The notes: generated from the sequence alone by a model not told the origin. A stretch of DNA of 44,352 nucleotides from Eubacterium ramulus ATCC 29099 (GCF_000469345.1 NZ_KI271134.1:53698-98049), one strand, 5' to 3'; counted from the stretch's first letter, positions 24,805 to 34,220 are shown. A program made the numbers and translations.

Positions 24805-27240
24805 ATGTTGCGAAAAAAGATTACAGCATGGGTACTGACCGCAGCGATGCTGACTGGTCTGGGTGCAGCAGCACCGGTTACTGCATTTGCACAGACAGCT
24901 GAAGATGTACAGCAGAATCGCTGTTATATCAATGGTGATGAAGTGCGTGCGTATGATGTGGAGGATACGATCTATGTGGTAGTAGATGATTTGTCCGCAT
25001 ATGGATTTAACGTTCAGAAAAGCAAAAAATCTGTTACGATCACAAGTGGAACAAATGGTTATTACTTTGATGAGTCATTTAGTCCTAATACAGAAAGCAG
25101 TACCATGGGTACCGGCAGCGTAAAGACAAGTACCATCAAAGGCAAGGTGGCAGATCAGGCAGTTACCCTGTATACCATTGACAACAAACTCTGCATCAAG
25201 GCAGAAGATCTGGGTGGACTTGGTTATACAAAATATGACAGCGACAAAAATATTATGAATATCTATTCCACACAGGCCGGTTATACAGAAAATACAGAGC
25301 ATTACAGAAATATCACGGTTAATGCGGGTGATCAGACCGGAACGATTAAATCTTTCCAGGGCGCACATTATGATCCGGGCGAAGCCGGAAGTGCAACATC
25401 CAAAGCTTATATCGAACTGGGTGTAGATATGGTGCGTACACATGATATCGACGGCACACAGGGCGATGGCCGCGGAATCATTTACAATCTGGTACCGAAA
25501 TATTTTGATACAGATGACGAAGTGGATCTGAATGATCCGTCCAGCTATGATTTTGAAGAACTGGATAAAGTCATCGACAATATTCTTGCAACCGGTTCAG
25601 AGGTATATTTCCGTTTTGGTGCCAGCCAGAATGATGACAATAAGTTCCCGGAGGAAGGAACCGAGGAGTGGACACAGTTCTTACAGGATTTGACTACTAT
25701 GGCAGAGCATATCGTAATGCATTACGATTTCGGCTGGGACGACGGATATTACAATACACTGGATTATTTTGAAATCTGGAACGAGCCGGATTTACAGGAT
25801 TTCTGGCCAAATACAGCAAATCAGTATTATGAGATGTACAACAGTGTATCCAAAGCAGTAGAAAAACTGGATCCAACCCTTCCAATCGGTGGTCCGACAC
25901 TGACAACTTTAAATGATGATGACGGAATCGAAGAGAGCTTTATCAAATATGTAAAAGAAAATGACTGTCCGTTGGATTTCTACGCATATCATTTCTATCC
26001 GTCCAATAACTGTGATCCGTATGATTATTCCCGCTGGGCATATCATCTCCACAGCATTCTGGAAGATTACGGATACGGTGATGTACCGATGATGCTTTCC
26101 GAGTATGGTACTGTATTATTCAACCCGAATGCGTTCAGCATGGCTGACAGTGCAGAGGCATCCTATCTGGCCTCTTTGATGATGTATCTGCAGGATACAC
26201 CGGTAGAGAAAGCCAATATCTACAATCGTCTGATCCAGACAAATGAGGACGGAAGTGCAACGATTACAAAGACCGGTTATGGCTACAAAGCAATGGGTCA
26301 GATGAACCAGACAGAAAACCGTCTGGCTGTAACAGGCGGCGATAAAAATGGTATGGCTGTTATGGCTGGTATCAACGATACAGAGGATCAGATCAATGTC
26401 CTGATCAGTAACTATGAGATTCCGACTTCCCAGATGCTGGCAAACTCCGAATCCCATAACCCGATGATCAAAGATAACAAACTCTGCATCCCGGGTGTTG
26501 CAAACTGGTCACTTCCGATTGCACGTGTACTTACTTATGAAAACAATGCAGGTTACAATCTGACTGTTACAGATGTTCCATATGACACAGCAAATGTTGT
26601 AGTAGAGCAGTATCGTATCGATAATGACAACAACCTGGATCTGATTAATACTATAAAAGTACCGGTCAGTGAAGACGGAAGTGTAGTATTATCCAATGCG
26701 TTAAATACATACAGTGTAGATCTGCTTTCCATCAAACCGGGTGACGCAAAAGTGACCGTAGACACATCCAAAAACGGTCTGGCACAGGATGAAAACGGAA
26801 ACTGGTACTACTATAAAAACGGTGTTATAGACACTTCCTACACCGGAATTGCACCAAATGCATATGGCTGGTGGAGAGTCGTAAACGGAGCCGTAGACTT
26901 CAACTGTAACAGCGTGGAGGCAAATGAGTATGGTTGGTTCTGCATCCGCGGAGGAAAAGTGGATTTTGACTATACCGGAATTGCACAGAATGCATATGGC
27001 TGGTGGAGAATCGTAAACGGAGCCGTAGACTTCAACTGCAACAGTGTAGAAGCAAACGAGTACGGCTGGTTCTATCTGCGCGGAGGAAAAGTAGACTTTA
27101 ACTACAACGGACTTGCCGCAAACGCATATGGCTGGTGGAAGATTACCGGTGGAGCCGTAGATTTCAATTATACTGGAATGGCTCAGAACGAATACGGTTT
27201 GTGGCATGTCGTAAACGGAATGGTAGATTTTTCCAGATAA
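24805..27240 (+). CDS. Secreted clan GH-A glycoside hydrolase (GH39-like) with C-terminal aromatic repeats
   Basis: The 811-aa protein starts at ATG 24805 six bases after GGAGGAG. It has a signal peptide (about 1-30, AFAQT cleavage). A copper-amine-oxidase-N-like stalk domain (about 35-155) is recognised from YINGDEVRAYD and IKAEDLGGLGY. A TIM-barrel (about 165-500) carries the acid/base in WNEPD (Glu327) and the presumed nucleophile in SEYG (Glu433), a spacing usual for clan GH-A. A beta domain follows, and about residues 655-811 hold seven repeats of 22 residues with the NG-x-VDF and YGWW pattern that resemble glucan- or wall-binding repeats. I infer a cell-surface enzyme cutting a beta-linked glycan. 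Substrate and exact family are uncertain (GH39, or a related GH-A family). Confidence 0.85.
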   Translation: MLRKKITAWVLTAAMLTGLGAAAPVTAFAQTAEDVQQNRCYINGDEVRAYDVEDTIYVVVDDLSAYGFNVQKSKKSVTITSGTNGYYFDESFSPNTESSTMGTGSVKTSTIKGKVADQAVTLYTIDNKLCIKAEDLGGLGYTKYDSDKNIMNIYSTQAGYTENTEHYRNITVNAGDQTGTIKSFQGAHYDPGEAGSATSKAYIELGVDMVRTHDIDGTQGDGRGIIYNLVPKYFDTDDEVDLNDPSSYDFEELDKVIDNILATGSEVYFRFGASQNDDNKFPEEGTEEWTQFLQDLTTMAEHIVMHYDFGWDDGYYNTLDYFEIWNEPDLQDFWPNTANQYYEMYNSVSKAVEKLDPTLPIGGPTLTTLNDDDGIEESFIKYVKENDCPLDFYAYHFYPSNNCDPYDYSRWAYHLHSILEDYGYGDVPMMLSEYGTVLFNPNAFSMADSAEASYLASLMMYLQDTPVEKANIYNRLIQTNEDGSATITKTGYGYKAMGQMNQTENRLAVTGGDKNGMAVMAGINDTEDQINVLISNYEIPTSQMLANSESHNPMIKDNKLCIPGVANWSLPIARVLTYENNAGYNLTVTDVPYDTANVVVEQYRIDNDNNLDLINTIKVPVSEDGSVVLSNALNTYSVDLLSIKPGDAKVTVDTSKNGLAQDENGNWYYYKNGVIDTSYTGIAPNAYGWWRVVNGAVDFNCNSVEANEYGWFCIRGGKVDFDYTGIAQNAYGWWRIVNGAVDFNCNSVEANEYGWFYLRGGKVDFNYNGLAANAYGWWKITGGAVDFNYTGMAQNEYGLWHVVNGMVDFSR

Positions 27241-27312
27241 CAGTATTGAATGCAAACTAAACGTTACAATTCACATGATTGATTCTGATGTATAATCAAA
27301 GAAAATAATTAA

Positions 27313-27630
27313 GGCTACCGCAGTAAAGACATATCCGCCACCGACACGATTTACCTGGTCATTGAAGATAATTTTCCAAATGGAAGACCGAAGCTGGAGC
27401 GTGCGGGTATTCTGTTTGCAGATTGCCGGATCGTAGAATGCGTCAAACAGATGAATGTTTGCACATGTCTGAATCCGTTTCATACAAGACTTGCTATATT
27501 CACTCCTATTGTATTTGGGCAGGATCTTTCAAAGACGGAGTTGGCAGAGCCGGTGATCGGATTTTTGAAAGAAATGCTGACGGGTCCTCATGCAGTACGG
27601 AAAACATTGGAAAAATATTTGGGACAGTAA
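27313..27630 (+). pseudogene. Remnant of an unidentified gene (5' end missing)
   Basis: A 105-codon open frame with normal codon use ends at TAA 27628. It has no start codon near its beginning, where a stop (27310) cuts it. The frame reads from a DTIYLVIEDNF stretch through RLAIFTPIVFGQDL to KTLEKYLGQ at the end. I do not recognise the family. The first ATG is at about 27454, without a ribosome site. The opening sequence AAGGCTACCGCA (27311-27322) is also found at the left end of the IS200-type element (43925-43936), so a mobile-element end might have removed the 5' part. Confidence 0.45.
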
Positions 27631-27757
27631 ATTACCGGAATTTTCGAAATAGATAGGAATCAGATAACATCTACACTTTTATAATCCACATAACTCATTC
27701 AGGTGTATAATAAACAGGCAACTGTATACGACAGCTGCAGAAAGCGGGGATGAAGTT

Positions 27758-28624
27758 ATGTGGATTTTATTTGCATTTGGCTCTGCCGTTTTTGCAGGAT
27801 TGACATCGATTCTTGCAAAATGCGGAATTCGAAAGACGGATTCGGATGCGGCGACTGCCATTCGAACAATCGTTGTATTGATTTTTTCCTGGATCATGAT
27901 GCTGATCACAGGATCCATCGGAACAATCAGTTCATTAAGCAGCAAGACATGGATGTTTTTAATTTTATCCGGAATCGCGACTGGAGTATCCTGGCTGTGC
28001 TATTTCAAAGCATTACAGCTGGGAGATGTCAATAAAGTTGTGCCGATCGACAAATCAAGTACGATTCTGACGATCATACTTGCTTTTATTTTCCTTGGAG
28101 AGCCGATCACGCTGGTGAAAGGTATCGCAGTGGTTCTAATCGGTATCGGTACGTTTATGATGATTCAGAAAAAAGAGACGGTGGATGAGCCTAAGAAGCC
28201 CAAGGGAGGTTCCTGGTTGATCTATGCATTGCTTTCTACAGTGTTTGCCAGCCTGACCGCTATCCTTGGAAAAGTCGGCATCGAAGGTGTGGAGTCAAAC
28301 CTTGGAACTGCCATCAGAACCTGCGTTGTCCTGGTGATGGCATGGGTGGTTGTATTTGTCAAAGGCAAACAGCATACAATCCGGGAAATTCCGAAAAACG
28401 AGCTTGGCTTTATCTGCTTATCAGGCCTGGCAACCGGCGGATCCTGGCTGTGTTATTACAGGGCACTGCATGACGGAATGGCGAGCGTAGTTGTTCCAAT
28501 CGATAAGCTGAGCATTTTGGTATCAATCGCATTTTCCTATATCGTGTTCAGGGAGCGTCTGACGAAGAAAGCAGTGGTTGGCTTATGTCTGAACGTGGCG
28601 GGAACGCTGATCATGTTATTGTAA
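27758..28624 (+). CDS. EamA/DMT-superfamily transporter
   Basis: The 288-aa protein has ten membrane helices as two EamA halves of about 140 residues. Each half holds matching motifs: TAIRTIVVLIFSW and TAIRTCVVLVMAW, and SWLCYFKALQLGD and SWLCYYRALHDG. This internal duplication is the hallmark of drug/metabolite exporters. The family exports amino acids or small metabolites; the substrate is not evident. ATG 27758 has only a weak GGGGATG site. It ends 10 bp before the tyrS promoter. Confidence 0.85.
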   Translation: MWILFAFGSAVFAGLTSILAKCGIRKTDSDAATAIRTIVVLIFSWIMMLITGSIGTISSLSSKTWMFLILSGIATGVSWLCYFKALQLGDVNKVVPIDKSSTILTIILAFIFLGEPITLVKGIAVVLIGIGTFMMIQKKETVDEPKKPKGGSWLIYALLSTVFASLTAILGKVGIEGVESNLGTAIRTCVVLVMAWVVVFVKGKQHTIREIPKNELGFICLSGLATGGSWLCYYRALHDGMASVVVPIDKLSILVSIAFSYIVFRERLTKKAVVGLCLNVAGTLIMLL

Positions 28625-28633
28625 AACTTTACA

Positions 28634-28662
28634 TTGACATTTCCAAATACAACTTTTATAAT
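28634..28662 (+). promoter_or_regulatory. Sigma-A promoter of tyrS
   Basis: A consensus TTGACA (28634-28639) and TATAAT (28657-28662) are separated by exactly 17 bp, just after the EamA stop codon. Transcription should begin near 28669 and read the T-box leader. Confidence 0.88.
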
Positions 28663-28668
28663 AATGGA

Positions 28669-28975
28669 CATGTGAAGACAATTGCAAACAGCAACAGCAA
28701 TGACTGAAAGAAGTAAGTATGAGCGGAACATACAGAGAGCTGCCGGGTGGTGAGAGGCGCATGGAAAACTGATACCGAATACATTCACAAGCTGCGCATT
28801 GAACGTTATCAGAAATGATTTTGATGATCAGTAGGCTGCGCCGGGAGCAACCGTTATATTGCAGAAGTATTGTCAGATACTTGGTGAGGCGGATCGTGTG
28901 AGCGGTCTGTGAATTAAGGTGGTAACACGAGATTTTATCCCGTCCTTATGCATGTGCATTAGGATGGGTTTTTTT
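28669..28975 (+). ncRNA. T-box riboswitch, tyrosine specifier
   Basis: The leader shows the stem I features AGAGAGC and GCCGGGTGGTGAGAGGC (28734-28758). A UAC tyrosine codon lies in the specifier loop (28780-28782; another UAC is at 28773). The antiterminator T-box AAGGTGGTAACACG is at 28916-28929. A terminator stem with TCCTTA/TAGGAT and seven T follows at 28939-28975. It senses uncharged tRNA-Tyr through its acceptor end and permits transcription of tyrS. Confidence 0.95.
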
Positions 28976-28998
28976 ATTATGAAGAAGGAGAGTACATT

Positions 28999-30222
28999 AT
29001 GACAGTTTATGACGAACTCGTAGCCCGTGGTCTGATTGCCCAGGTTACAGACGAAGAAGAAATCAAAGAATTAATCAATAACGGAAAAGCAACATTTTAC
29101 ATCGGATTTGATCCGACCGCAGACAGTCTTCATGTAGGACATTTCATGGCACTGTGTCTGATGAAGAGACTGCAGATGGCAGGAAACAAACCGATCGCAC
29201 TGATCGGCGGCGGTACAGCTATGATCGGTGACCCGTCCGGACGTACTGACATGCGTCAGATGATGACAAAGGAAACAATCAACCACAACTGCGAATGCTT
29301 CAAAAAACAGATGTCCCGTTTTATCGATTTTTCCGAGGGAAAAGCATTAATGGTAAACAATGCAGACTGGCTGCTTGACTTAAATTACGTAGAAGTACTG
29401 CGTGATATCGGACCGCATTTTTCTGTAAACCGTATGCTTTCTGCTGAGTGCTACAAACAGCGTATGGAGCGTGGATTAAGCTTCCTGGAGTTTAACTACA
29501 TGATCATGCAGAGTTATGATTTCTATGAGTTATTCCAGAGATACGGCTGTAACATGCAGTTCGGTGGTGATGATCAGTGGTCCAATATGCTTGGCGGTAC
29601 AGAGCTGATCCGTCGTAAACTTGGTAAAAATGCATGCGCGATGACGATCACACTGCTTCTGAATTCTGAAGGTAAAAAAATGGGTAAAACCCAGTCCGGT
29701 GCTGTATGGCTTGACCCGGAGAAAACATCTCCTTTTGAGTTCTACCAGTACTGGAGAAACGTTGGCGATGCCGATGTATTAAAATGCCTGCGTATGCTGA
29801 CTTTCCTTCCGTTAGAGCAGATCGACGAGATGGATAAATGGGAAGGAAGTCAGTTAAATACGGCAAAAGAAATTCTTGCATTTGAGCTGACCAAACTGGT
29901 TCACGGAGAGGAAGAAGCTGCAAAAGCACAGGAGAGTGCACGTGCACTGTTCTCCGGCGGAAATGCAGCAAATATGCCGACTGCAGCTATCACAGAAGAA
30001 AATCTGCGTGACGGTGAGATCGACATCATGGGTCTGCTGGTTGCTTCCGGATTATGTGCATCCCGTTCTGAGGCACGTCGTGCGGTACAGCAGGGCGGAG
30101 TTGCTGTAAACGGTGAAAAAGTAGGATCAATTGAAGCTTCTTACAAACCGGAAGACATCAATAAAGAGGACTTTGTATTACGCCGTGGTAAAAAGAACTA
30201 TCGTAAAATTATTTTTGAGTAA
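28999..30222 (+). CDS. tyrS: Tyrosyl-tRNA synthetase
   Basis: The 407-aa class I synthetase charges tRNA-Tyr with tyrosine. Visible are the HIGH-type motif HVGH (45-48), the tyrosine pocket ([27 protein letters not shown]), the KMSKS equivalent KMGKT, and a C-terminal S4 RNA-binding domain from about 340 ([18 protein letters not shown]). Length fits the bacterial TyrRS with S4. ATG 28999 follows GAAGGAGAG. It is under the tyrosine T-box immediately upstream, which confirms the assignment. Confidence 0.97.
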   Translation: MTVYDELVARGLIAQVTDEEEIKELINNGKATFYIGFDPTADSLHVGHFMALCLMKRLQMAGNKPIALIGGGTAMIGDPSGRTDMRQMMTKETINHNCECFKKQMSRFIDFSEGKALMVNNADWLLDLNYVEVLRDIGPHFSVNRMLSAECYKQRMERGLSFLEFNYMIMQSYDFYELFQRYGCNMQFGGDDQWSNMLGGTELIRRKLGKNACAMTITLLLNSEGKKMGKTQSGAVWLDPEKTSPFEFYQYWRNVGDADVLKCLRMLTFLPLEQIDEMDKWEGSQLNTAKEILAFELTKLVHGEEEAAKAQESARALFSGGNAANMPTAAITEENLRDGEIDIMGLLVASGLCASRSEARRAVQQGGVAVNGEKVGSIEASYKPEDINKEDFVLRRGKKNYRKIIFE

Positions 30223-30231
30223 AATTTAAGA

Positions 30232-30280
30232 GAGGTCGCTGCTTTCCGATGATTTATCGAAAGGCGGCGGCCTCTTTTTC
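30232..30280. terminator. Rho-independent terminator after tyrS
   Basis: The stem GAGGTCGCTGCTTTC/GAAAGGCGGCGGCCTC is followed by TTTTT. On the minus strand a weaker AT-rich run follows, so it may also end the convergent acyltransferase gene. Confidence 0.9.
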
Positions 30281-30299
30281 TGCTTCACAGCTTACGTTA

Positions 30300-31388
30300 T
30301 TACAATATCTTTCGGATTGGTGGGATTTTTCGCAGTGCGAAGATCGCCAGAAAGTACAGCAGTAACTGCAGTACAATGGATAACAGACTGCACAGGTAGG
30401 GACCTGCGGAATGCGGAAACCAGGATGCTACAAAGTCAAAAATCTGTTCTGAAAATCCGGTGTGTGTCTCAATCAGGAACATGCCGAACGTAGCTGCTGA
30501 GAATTCTGCCAGCACTTTTCCTGAGAAAGGCAGCCGGATGGATTTTCCGGAAAAACCTTCGTATAAACCATAAAAAATAAAGCAGCAGGGAAACAAAACA
30601 GCATGCTGTGCGATCAGTTCCATATGTTTACCGTGCTTTGCGGTCAGATCATAATTCATCAGAAGCATGGCGATGACCAGGCTGGCGATGGTACCGATCA
30701 GAAGTATCAGAAGCATCCGCTTTTTTCGGGCCGGGTTTTCTTCGTGTTTGGAAAAACTGACCAGACAGTAGGCAAGTACCGGAAATGCCAGGTTCCAGCA
30801 GCTGCTTCCGAAGGGTGAACTGAAAATAGGAAGGAATCCGGTAAATGCTTCTTCCACACCTCGAAAAGGAATCAGGATGCCGCTGACGGAGTATGCAATG
30901 GCTGTCAGAATAAAAAACAGCCGCATATCTTTTCTTGTCATATGGTTTACCAGAATCCGCAGAAACGGGAGCATCAACAGGTAACCTATATAGGCATACA
31001 GATACCAGTTCAGTCCGGAAAAAAATGTTTTGAGAAAGGAATCCGAATCCGGGATCAGTGTCACGATCAGGATGCTTAGGATCACCATTACGATTAAAAT
31101 CCGTAAAATACGGTGCTGAAAAATCCGTCGGAAAGATTCTTTTTTGTGAAGGATCAGGGCACCGGATACCATAAAGAAAAGCGGTGGTCCGCATTTGCAG
31201 AAAGCTGCTCCGCACATGGAAAGAATGTAGCGCAGTCCCATGTGTGGCACATGATGATAAAAGATATAAGTTTCGCGATGATTGTACATGACAAGAAAAA
31301 TTGCCAGAATACGAATCAGATCGAAGCTGATGTTGCGTTCCGAATGTCCGGCGGTGGCCGGATGCGGCGTTTTTGCCGTGTTTGTCAT
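30300..31388 (-). CDS. Acyltransferase family 3 membrane protein (OafA/WecH-like)
   Basis: The 362-aa protein has about ten membrane helices and the family hallmarks: an N-terminal FDLIRILAIFLVMYNH stretch, whose R and H are part of the active site, then FMVSGALIL. Family members put acetyl or other acyl groups on surface sugars or peptides, using cytosolic acyl-CoA. The substrate is not known and there is no polysaccharide cluster beside it. ATG 31388 follows GGGGGAAAT. It is monocistronic, divergent from the thiamine locus. Confidence 0.86.
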   Translation of the reverse strand: MTNTAKTPHPATAGHSERNISFDLIRILAIFLVMYNHRETYIFYHHVPHMGLRYILSMCGAAFCKCGPPLFFMVSGALILHKKESFRRIFQHRILRILIVMVILSILIVTLIPDSDSFLKTFFSGLNWYLYAYIGYLLMLPFLRILVNHMTRKDMRLFFILTAIAYSVSGILIPFRGVEEAFTGFLPIFSSPFGSSCWNLAFPVLAYCLVSFSKHEENPARKKRMLLILLIGTIASLVIAMLLMNYDLTAKHGKHMELIAQHAVLFPCCFIFYGLYEGFSGKSIRLPFSGKVLAEFSAATFGMFLIETHTGFSEQIFDFVASWFPHSAGPYLCSLLSIVLQLLLYFLAIFALRKIPPIRKIL

Positions 31389-31487
31389 AATGTGATTTCC
31401 CCCAAATAATAGATTTTATAACCCCATGCAGTTATTTGTTTAAGGTAACACCATTCTAACACAATGCGAAAAATTCGGAAAGATATA

Positions 31488-31516
31488 TTGCAATTAAAAA
31501 AGTGCAGTGCTATAAT
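31488..31516 (+). promoter_or_regulatory. Promoter of the thiamine operon
   Basis: TTGCAA (31488-31493), a 17-bp spacer and TATAAT (31511-31516) lie about 100 bp before the TPP aptamer. Confidence 0.78.
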
Positions 31517-31613
31517 GTCGTCAGTTAATGAGAGTGTCTGAGATGAAACATCAGATAATAATTGACCGTATGTTTTGCAGGAATTGTTCTGTGAAACCTG
31601 ACAAGAGAATAAA

Positions 31614-31696
31614 TGGGGAGCTTGCCGACAGCAGGCTGAGAGCAGACTAAGTGGTCTGGACCCGTAACCTGATTTGGATAATGCCAACGTAGGGAT
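31614..31696 (+). ncRNA. TPP riboswitch (thi-box) aptamer
   Basis: The conserved thi-box parts are all present: GGGGAGC with the CTGAGA core (31636-31641), ACCCGTAACCTGAT, and GGATAATGCCAACGTAGGGA at the end. The aptamer binds thiamine pyrophosphate. With the terminator hairpin at 31730-31765 it should switch off the thi genes when TPP is plentiful. Confidence 0.97.
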
Positions 31697-31729
31697 ACAG
31701 CGGATGCAGTATTTTTTGTATTGTTTATT

Positions 31730-31765
31730 AAGCGGATATGCCGATTTTGGTGTATCCGCTTTTGT
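31730..31765 (+). terminator. Riboswitch-controlled terminator
   Basis: The stem AAGCGGATA/TATCCGCTT is followed by TTTG. A second copy of AGCGGAT just after the aptamer (31699-31705) could compete for the right arm, as an expression platform would. Confidence 0.8.
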
Positions 31766-31769
31766 GTTC

Positions 31770-31952
31770 ATCTCAGTCTGAGTTGAGACTCCCACTTCTG
31801 CAAGTGGTGAGTAATAACAAGTCTTTCTCAGTGGGAGTACAATCTCCGACTGAGATAAACGCTCCGCGAGGATGTGCAGTGATTCTGAGAAGAATATGTC
31901 AGCTTTCGCTGACCAGATTCACGCACCAAGTCTCACGTGCGTTCGACTTGAA
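31770..31952 (+). repeat. Interspersed structured repeat R2, copy 2, in the thi leader
   Basis: This 183-bp copy is practically identical to 1386-1565 except for the first 20 bases. It stands between the riboswitch terminator and thiM, in the same direction as the genes, so it must be transcribed in the thiamine operon leader. The 73-aa frame seen here is only the repeat read as protein; it lacks a ribosome site and has no start nearby. Confidence 0.85.
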
Positions 31953-32030
31953 TGCTTAAAATGATGATTATAAAATCATACTGATCGTGTGTTTTTTTGA
32001 TGATAAATTGCTTTTAAGGAGAAAAATAAA

Positions 32031-32852
32031 ATGTTAGGAACATGTCTGGAAAATGTGAGAACGCAGGTACCTCTGGTACACAATATCACAAATTATGTAA
32101 CCGTAAATGATGTGGCAAACGTACTGCTTGCCTGTGGCGGAAGCCCGATCATGGCAGATGAGGCAGAGGAAGTGGAAGATATCACCAGCATCTGCGGCGG
32201 CCTGAATATCAATATCGGGACGTTAAATAAACGAACGATCGCAGGAATGTTGCTTGCAGGAAAACGGGCAAAAGAGATGGGACATCCGGTTTTACTGGAT
32301 CCGGTAGGAGCAGGTGCATCCGCACTTCGCACCGGAACCGCCATTGAGCTGATGGATACCTTACATCCGACTGTGATCCGTGGCAATATTTCTGAGATTA
32401 AGACACTGGCATCCGGAAGCGGCACCACAAAAGGTGTCGATGCAGATGTGGCAGATGCTGTGACAGAAGAAACTTTGGATCAGGCAGTTGCATTTGTGAA
32501 AGAGTTTGCGAAAAAGAGCGGTTCTATCGTAGCCATTACCGGAGCCATTGATCTGGTCAGTGACGGAGAAACATGTTATGTCATCCGGAATGGCAGACCG
32601 GAAATGGGAAAAATCACAGGAACCGGTTGTCAGTTATCCGGCGTGATGACCGCATATATTACCGCAAATCCGGATAATCAGCTGGAGGCGGCAGCGGCAG
32701 CAGTGTGTGTCATGGGACTTGCCGGTGAGATTGGCTGGGGCAACATGCAGGAAGGGGATGGCAATGCTACATATCGTAATCGTATCATCGATGCCATTTA
32801 CAACATGAGCGCACAGACGTTAGATCAGGGGGCAAAATATGAAATTCGATAG
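32031..32852 (+). CDS. thiM: Hydroxyethylthiazole kinase
   Basis: The 273-aa enzyme phosphorylates 5-(2-hydroxyethyl)-4-methylthiazole for thiamine salvage. Clear family motifs are VHNITNYVTVNDVAN near the N-terminus, ALLACGGSPIMADE-like, LLDPVGAGAS, RGNISEI, and ITGTGCQLSGV near the C-terminus with the catalytic Cys. ATG 32031 follows AAGGAG. It is first in the TPP-regulated operon. Its end overlaps thiE by 14 bases. Confidence 0.97.
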   Translation: MLGTCLENVRTQVPLVHNITNYVTVNDVANVLLACGGSPIMADEAEEVEDITSICGGLNINIGTLNKRTIAGMLLAGKRAKEMGHPVLLDPVGAGASALRTGTAIELMDTLHPTVIRGNISEIKTLASGSGTTKGVDADVADAVTEETLDQAVAFVKEFAKKSGSIVAITGAIDLVSDGETCYVIRNGRPEMGKITGTGCQLSGVMTAYITANPDNQLEAAAAAVCVMGLAGEIGWGNMQEGDGNATYRNRIIDAIYNMSAQTLDQGAKYEIR

Positions 32853-33495
32853 AGATATATTGACAAAGGATCAGTTACTTTTATATGCAGTGACAGACAG
32901 TCACTGGTTGAATGGAAGAACGTTGCATTCTGTGGTAAAAGAAAGTCTGGAGGGCGGCGTAACCTTTGTACAGTTAAGAGAAAAACAACTGGATGAGGCG
33001 CATTTTATGGAAGAAGCAAAGGATTTGCAGGTGCTTTGCAGAGAATATAACGTACCGTTCATTATCAATGACAATGTGGATATTGCACTGGCCATGGATG
33101 CAGATGGTGTGCATGTGGGACAAAGTGATATGGAAGCCGGGGATGTCCGTGCAAAATTAGGTCCGGATAAGATCATCGGTGTGTCAGCTCAGACAGTAGA
33201 GCAGGCGATTCTGGCAGAAAAGCATGGGGCAGATTATCTGGGAGTCGGTGCGGTATTCCCGACCGGTTCTAAGGATGATGCCACAGAGGTGCCGCATGAG
33301 ACATTAAAAGCAATCTGCGAAGCGGTATCTATTCCGGTTATTGCCATCGGAGGCATTACACAGGAAAATGTGTCCACACTGGCTGGAAGCGGTATTTGCG
33401 GTATCGCGGTGATCAGTGCGATCTATGCGCAGCCGGATATCAGAAAAGCAGCACAAGATCTGAAAATTGCTACGGCAGAAATGGTGAAGGCATGA
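32839..33495 (+). CDS. thiE: Thiamine-phosphate synthase
   Basis: The 218-aa TIM-barrel enzyme joins HMP-pyrophosphate and thiazole phosphate to thiamine phosphate. Family motifs are TFVQLREKQLDE, FIINDNVDIALAMDADGVHVGQSD, IGVSAQT, LGVGAVFPTGSKDDA and IGGIT. Length fits. It overlaps thiM upstream and the HAD gene downstream (ATGA), so the three are tightly coupled. Confidence 0.97.
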   Translation: MKFDRDILTKDQLLLYAVTDSHWLNGRTLHSVVKESLEGGVTFVQLREKQLDEAHFMEEAKDLQVLCREYNVPFIINDNVDIALAMDADGVHVGQSDMEAGDVRAKLGPDKIIGVSAQTVEQAILAEKHGADYLGVGAVFPTGSKDDATEVPHETLKAICEAVSIPVIAIGGITQENVSTLAGSGICGIAVISAIYAQPDIRKAAQDLKIATAEMVKA

Positions 33496-34220
33496 TTCAG
33501 AAAGAAGTAATGCAGGAGAATTTGACTCAGAAAGATATCACACGGAAAGGTGGAATTCCAGAAACAGAAATTTGCGGTGCAATTTTTGACCTGGATGGTG
33601 TATTACTGGATTCCATGGCAGTCTGGAATGACCTTGGAGTTCGGTATCTGCAAAAACGTGGTATTCAACCGGAAGCAGGTTTGAGTCAGATCCTGTTTTC
33701 CATGAGCATGGAGCAGGGTGCGGATTATTTGAAAGAACAGTATCAGCTTCCGGATACATCTCAGGAAATTTTAAATGGAATTGAACAGATGATCCAGGAC
33801 TTCTATTTTTATGAAGTACAGCCCAAAGAAGGGGCGAAAGAACTGTTGCACTTTTTGCAGGATCAAAATGTAAAAATGATCGCAGCAACTTCCAGTCCGC
33901 GGGAGCATGTGACAAAGGCATTGCAGCGAAATGGTCTGTATGGGTATCTGCAGCAGATTTATACCACCGGGGAAGTGGGAATCAGCAAGCATGAACCGCT
34001 GATTTATCAGCTGGCAGCAAAAAGTCTTGGCACAAAACCAGAAGAAACACTGGTTTTTGAAGATTCTCTCTATGCGTTGAAAACCGCAAAAAATGCAGGG
34101 TTTCGGACAATTGGCGTATACGATGCGGACGGTGAGACCGATCAGGAAGGCGTGCGTGAGACCGGGGAGCTGTATTTGACTTCATTGCTGGATTTCCGGC
34201 AATACTGGATGAAACAGTAA
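33492..34220 (+). CDS. HAD-superfamily phosphatase in the thi operon (candidate thiamine-phosphate phosphatase)
   Basis: The 242-aa protein starts at ATG 33492, which overlaps the thiE stop. A longer in-frame start at 33396 would lie inside thiE and is unlikely. HAD motifs: nucleophile FDLDGVLLDS (near 36), ATSSPREHV, and FEDSLYALKTAKNAG. It resembles beta-phosphoglucomutase-like HADs. Being co-transcribed with thiE and thiD, it may dephosphorylate thiamine phosphate or a salvage intermediate; this is an inference from context. It is followed 32 bp later by thiD. Confidence 0.82.
   Translation: MIQKEVMQENLTQKDITRKGGIPETEICGAIFDLDGVLLDSMAVWNDLGVRYLQKRGIQPEAGLSQILFSMSMEQGADYLKEQYQLPDTSQEILNGIEQMIQDFYFYEVQPKEGAKELLHFLQDQNVKMIAATSSPREHVTKALQRNGLYGYLQQIYTTGEVGISKHEPLIYQLAAKSLGTKPEETLVFEDSLYALKTAKNAGFRTIGVYDADGETDQEGVRETGELYLTSLLDFRQYWMKQ

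Noticed and set aside
26830-27230. CRISPR-like spacing of repeats
   Set aside because: The repeats are coding, in frame, 66 and 132 bp long, and differ at third codon positions; they are protein repeats of the hydrolase.
27271-27483. 70-aa minus-strand frame between the hydrolase and the EamA gene
   Set aside because: There is no ribosome site or recognisable motif, and the plus-strand frame across the same bases has better codon use.
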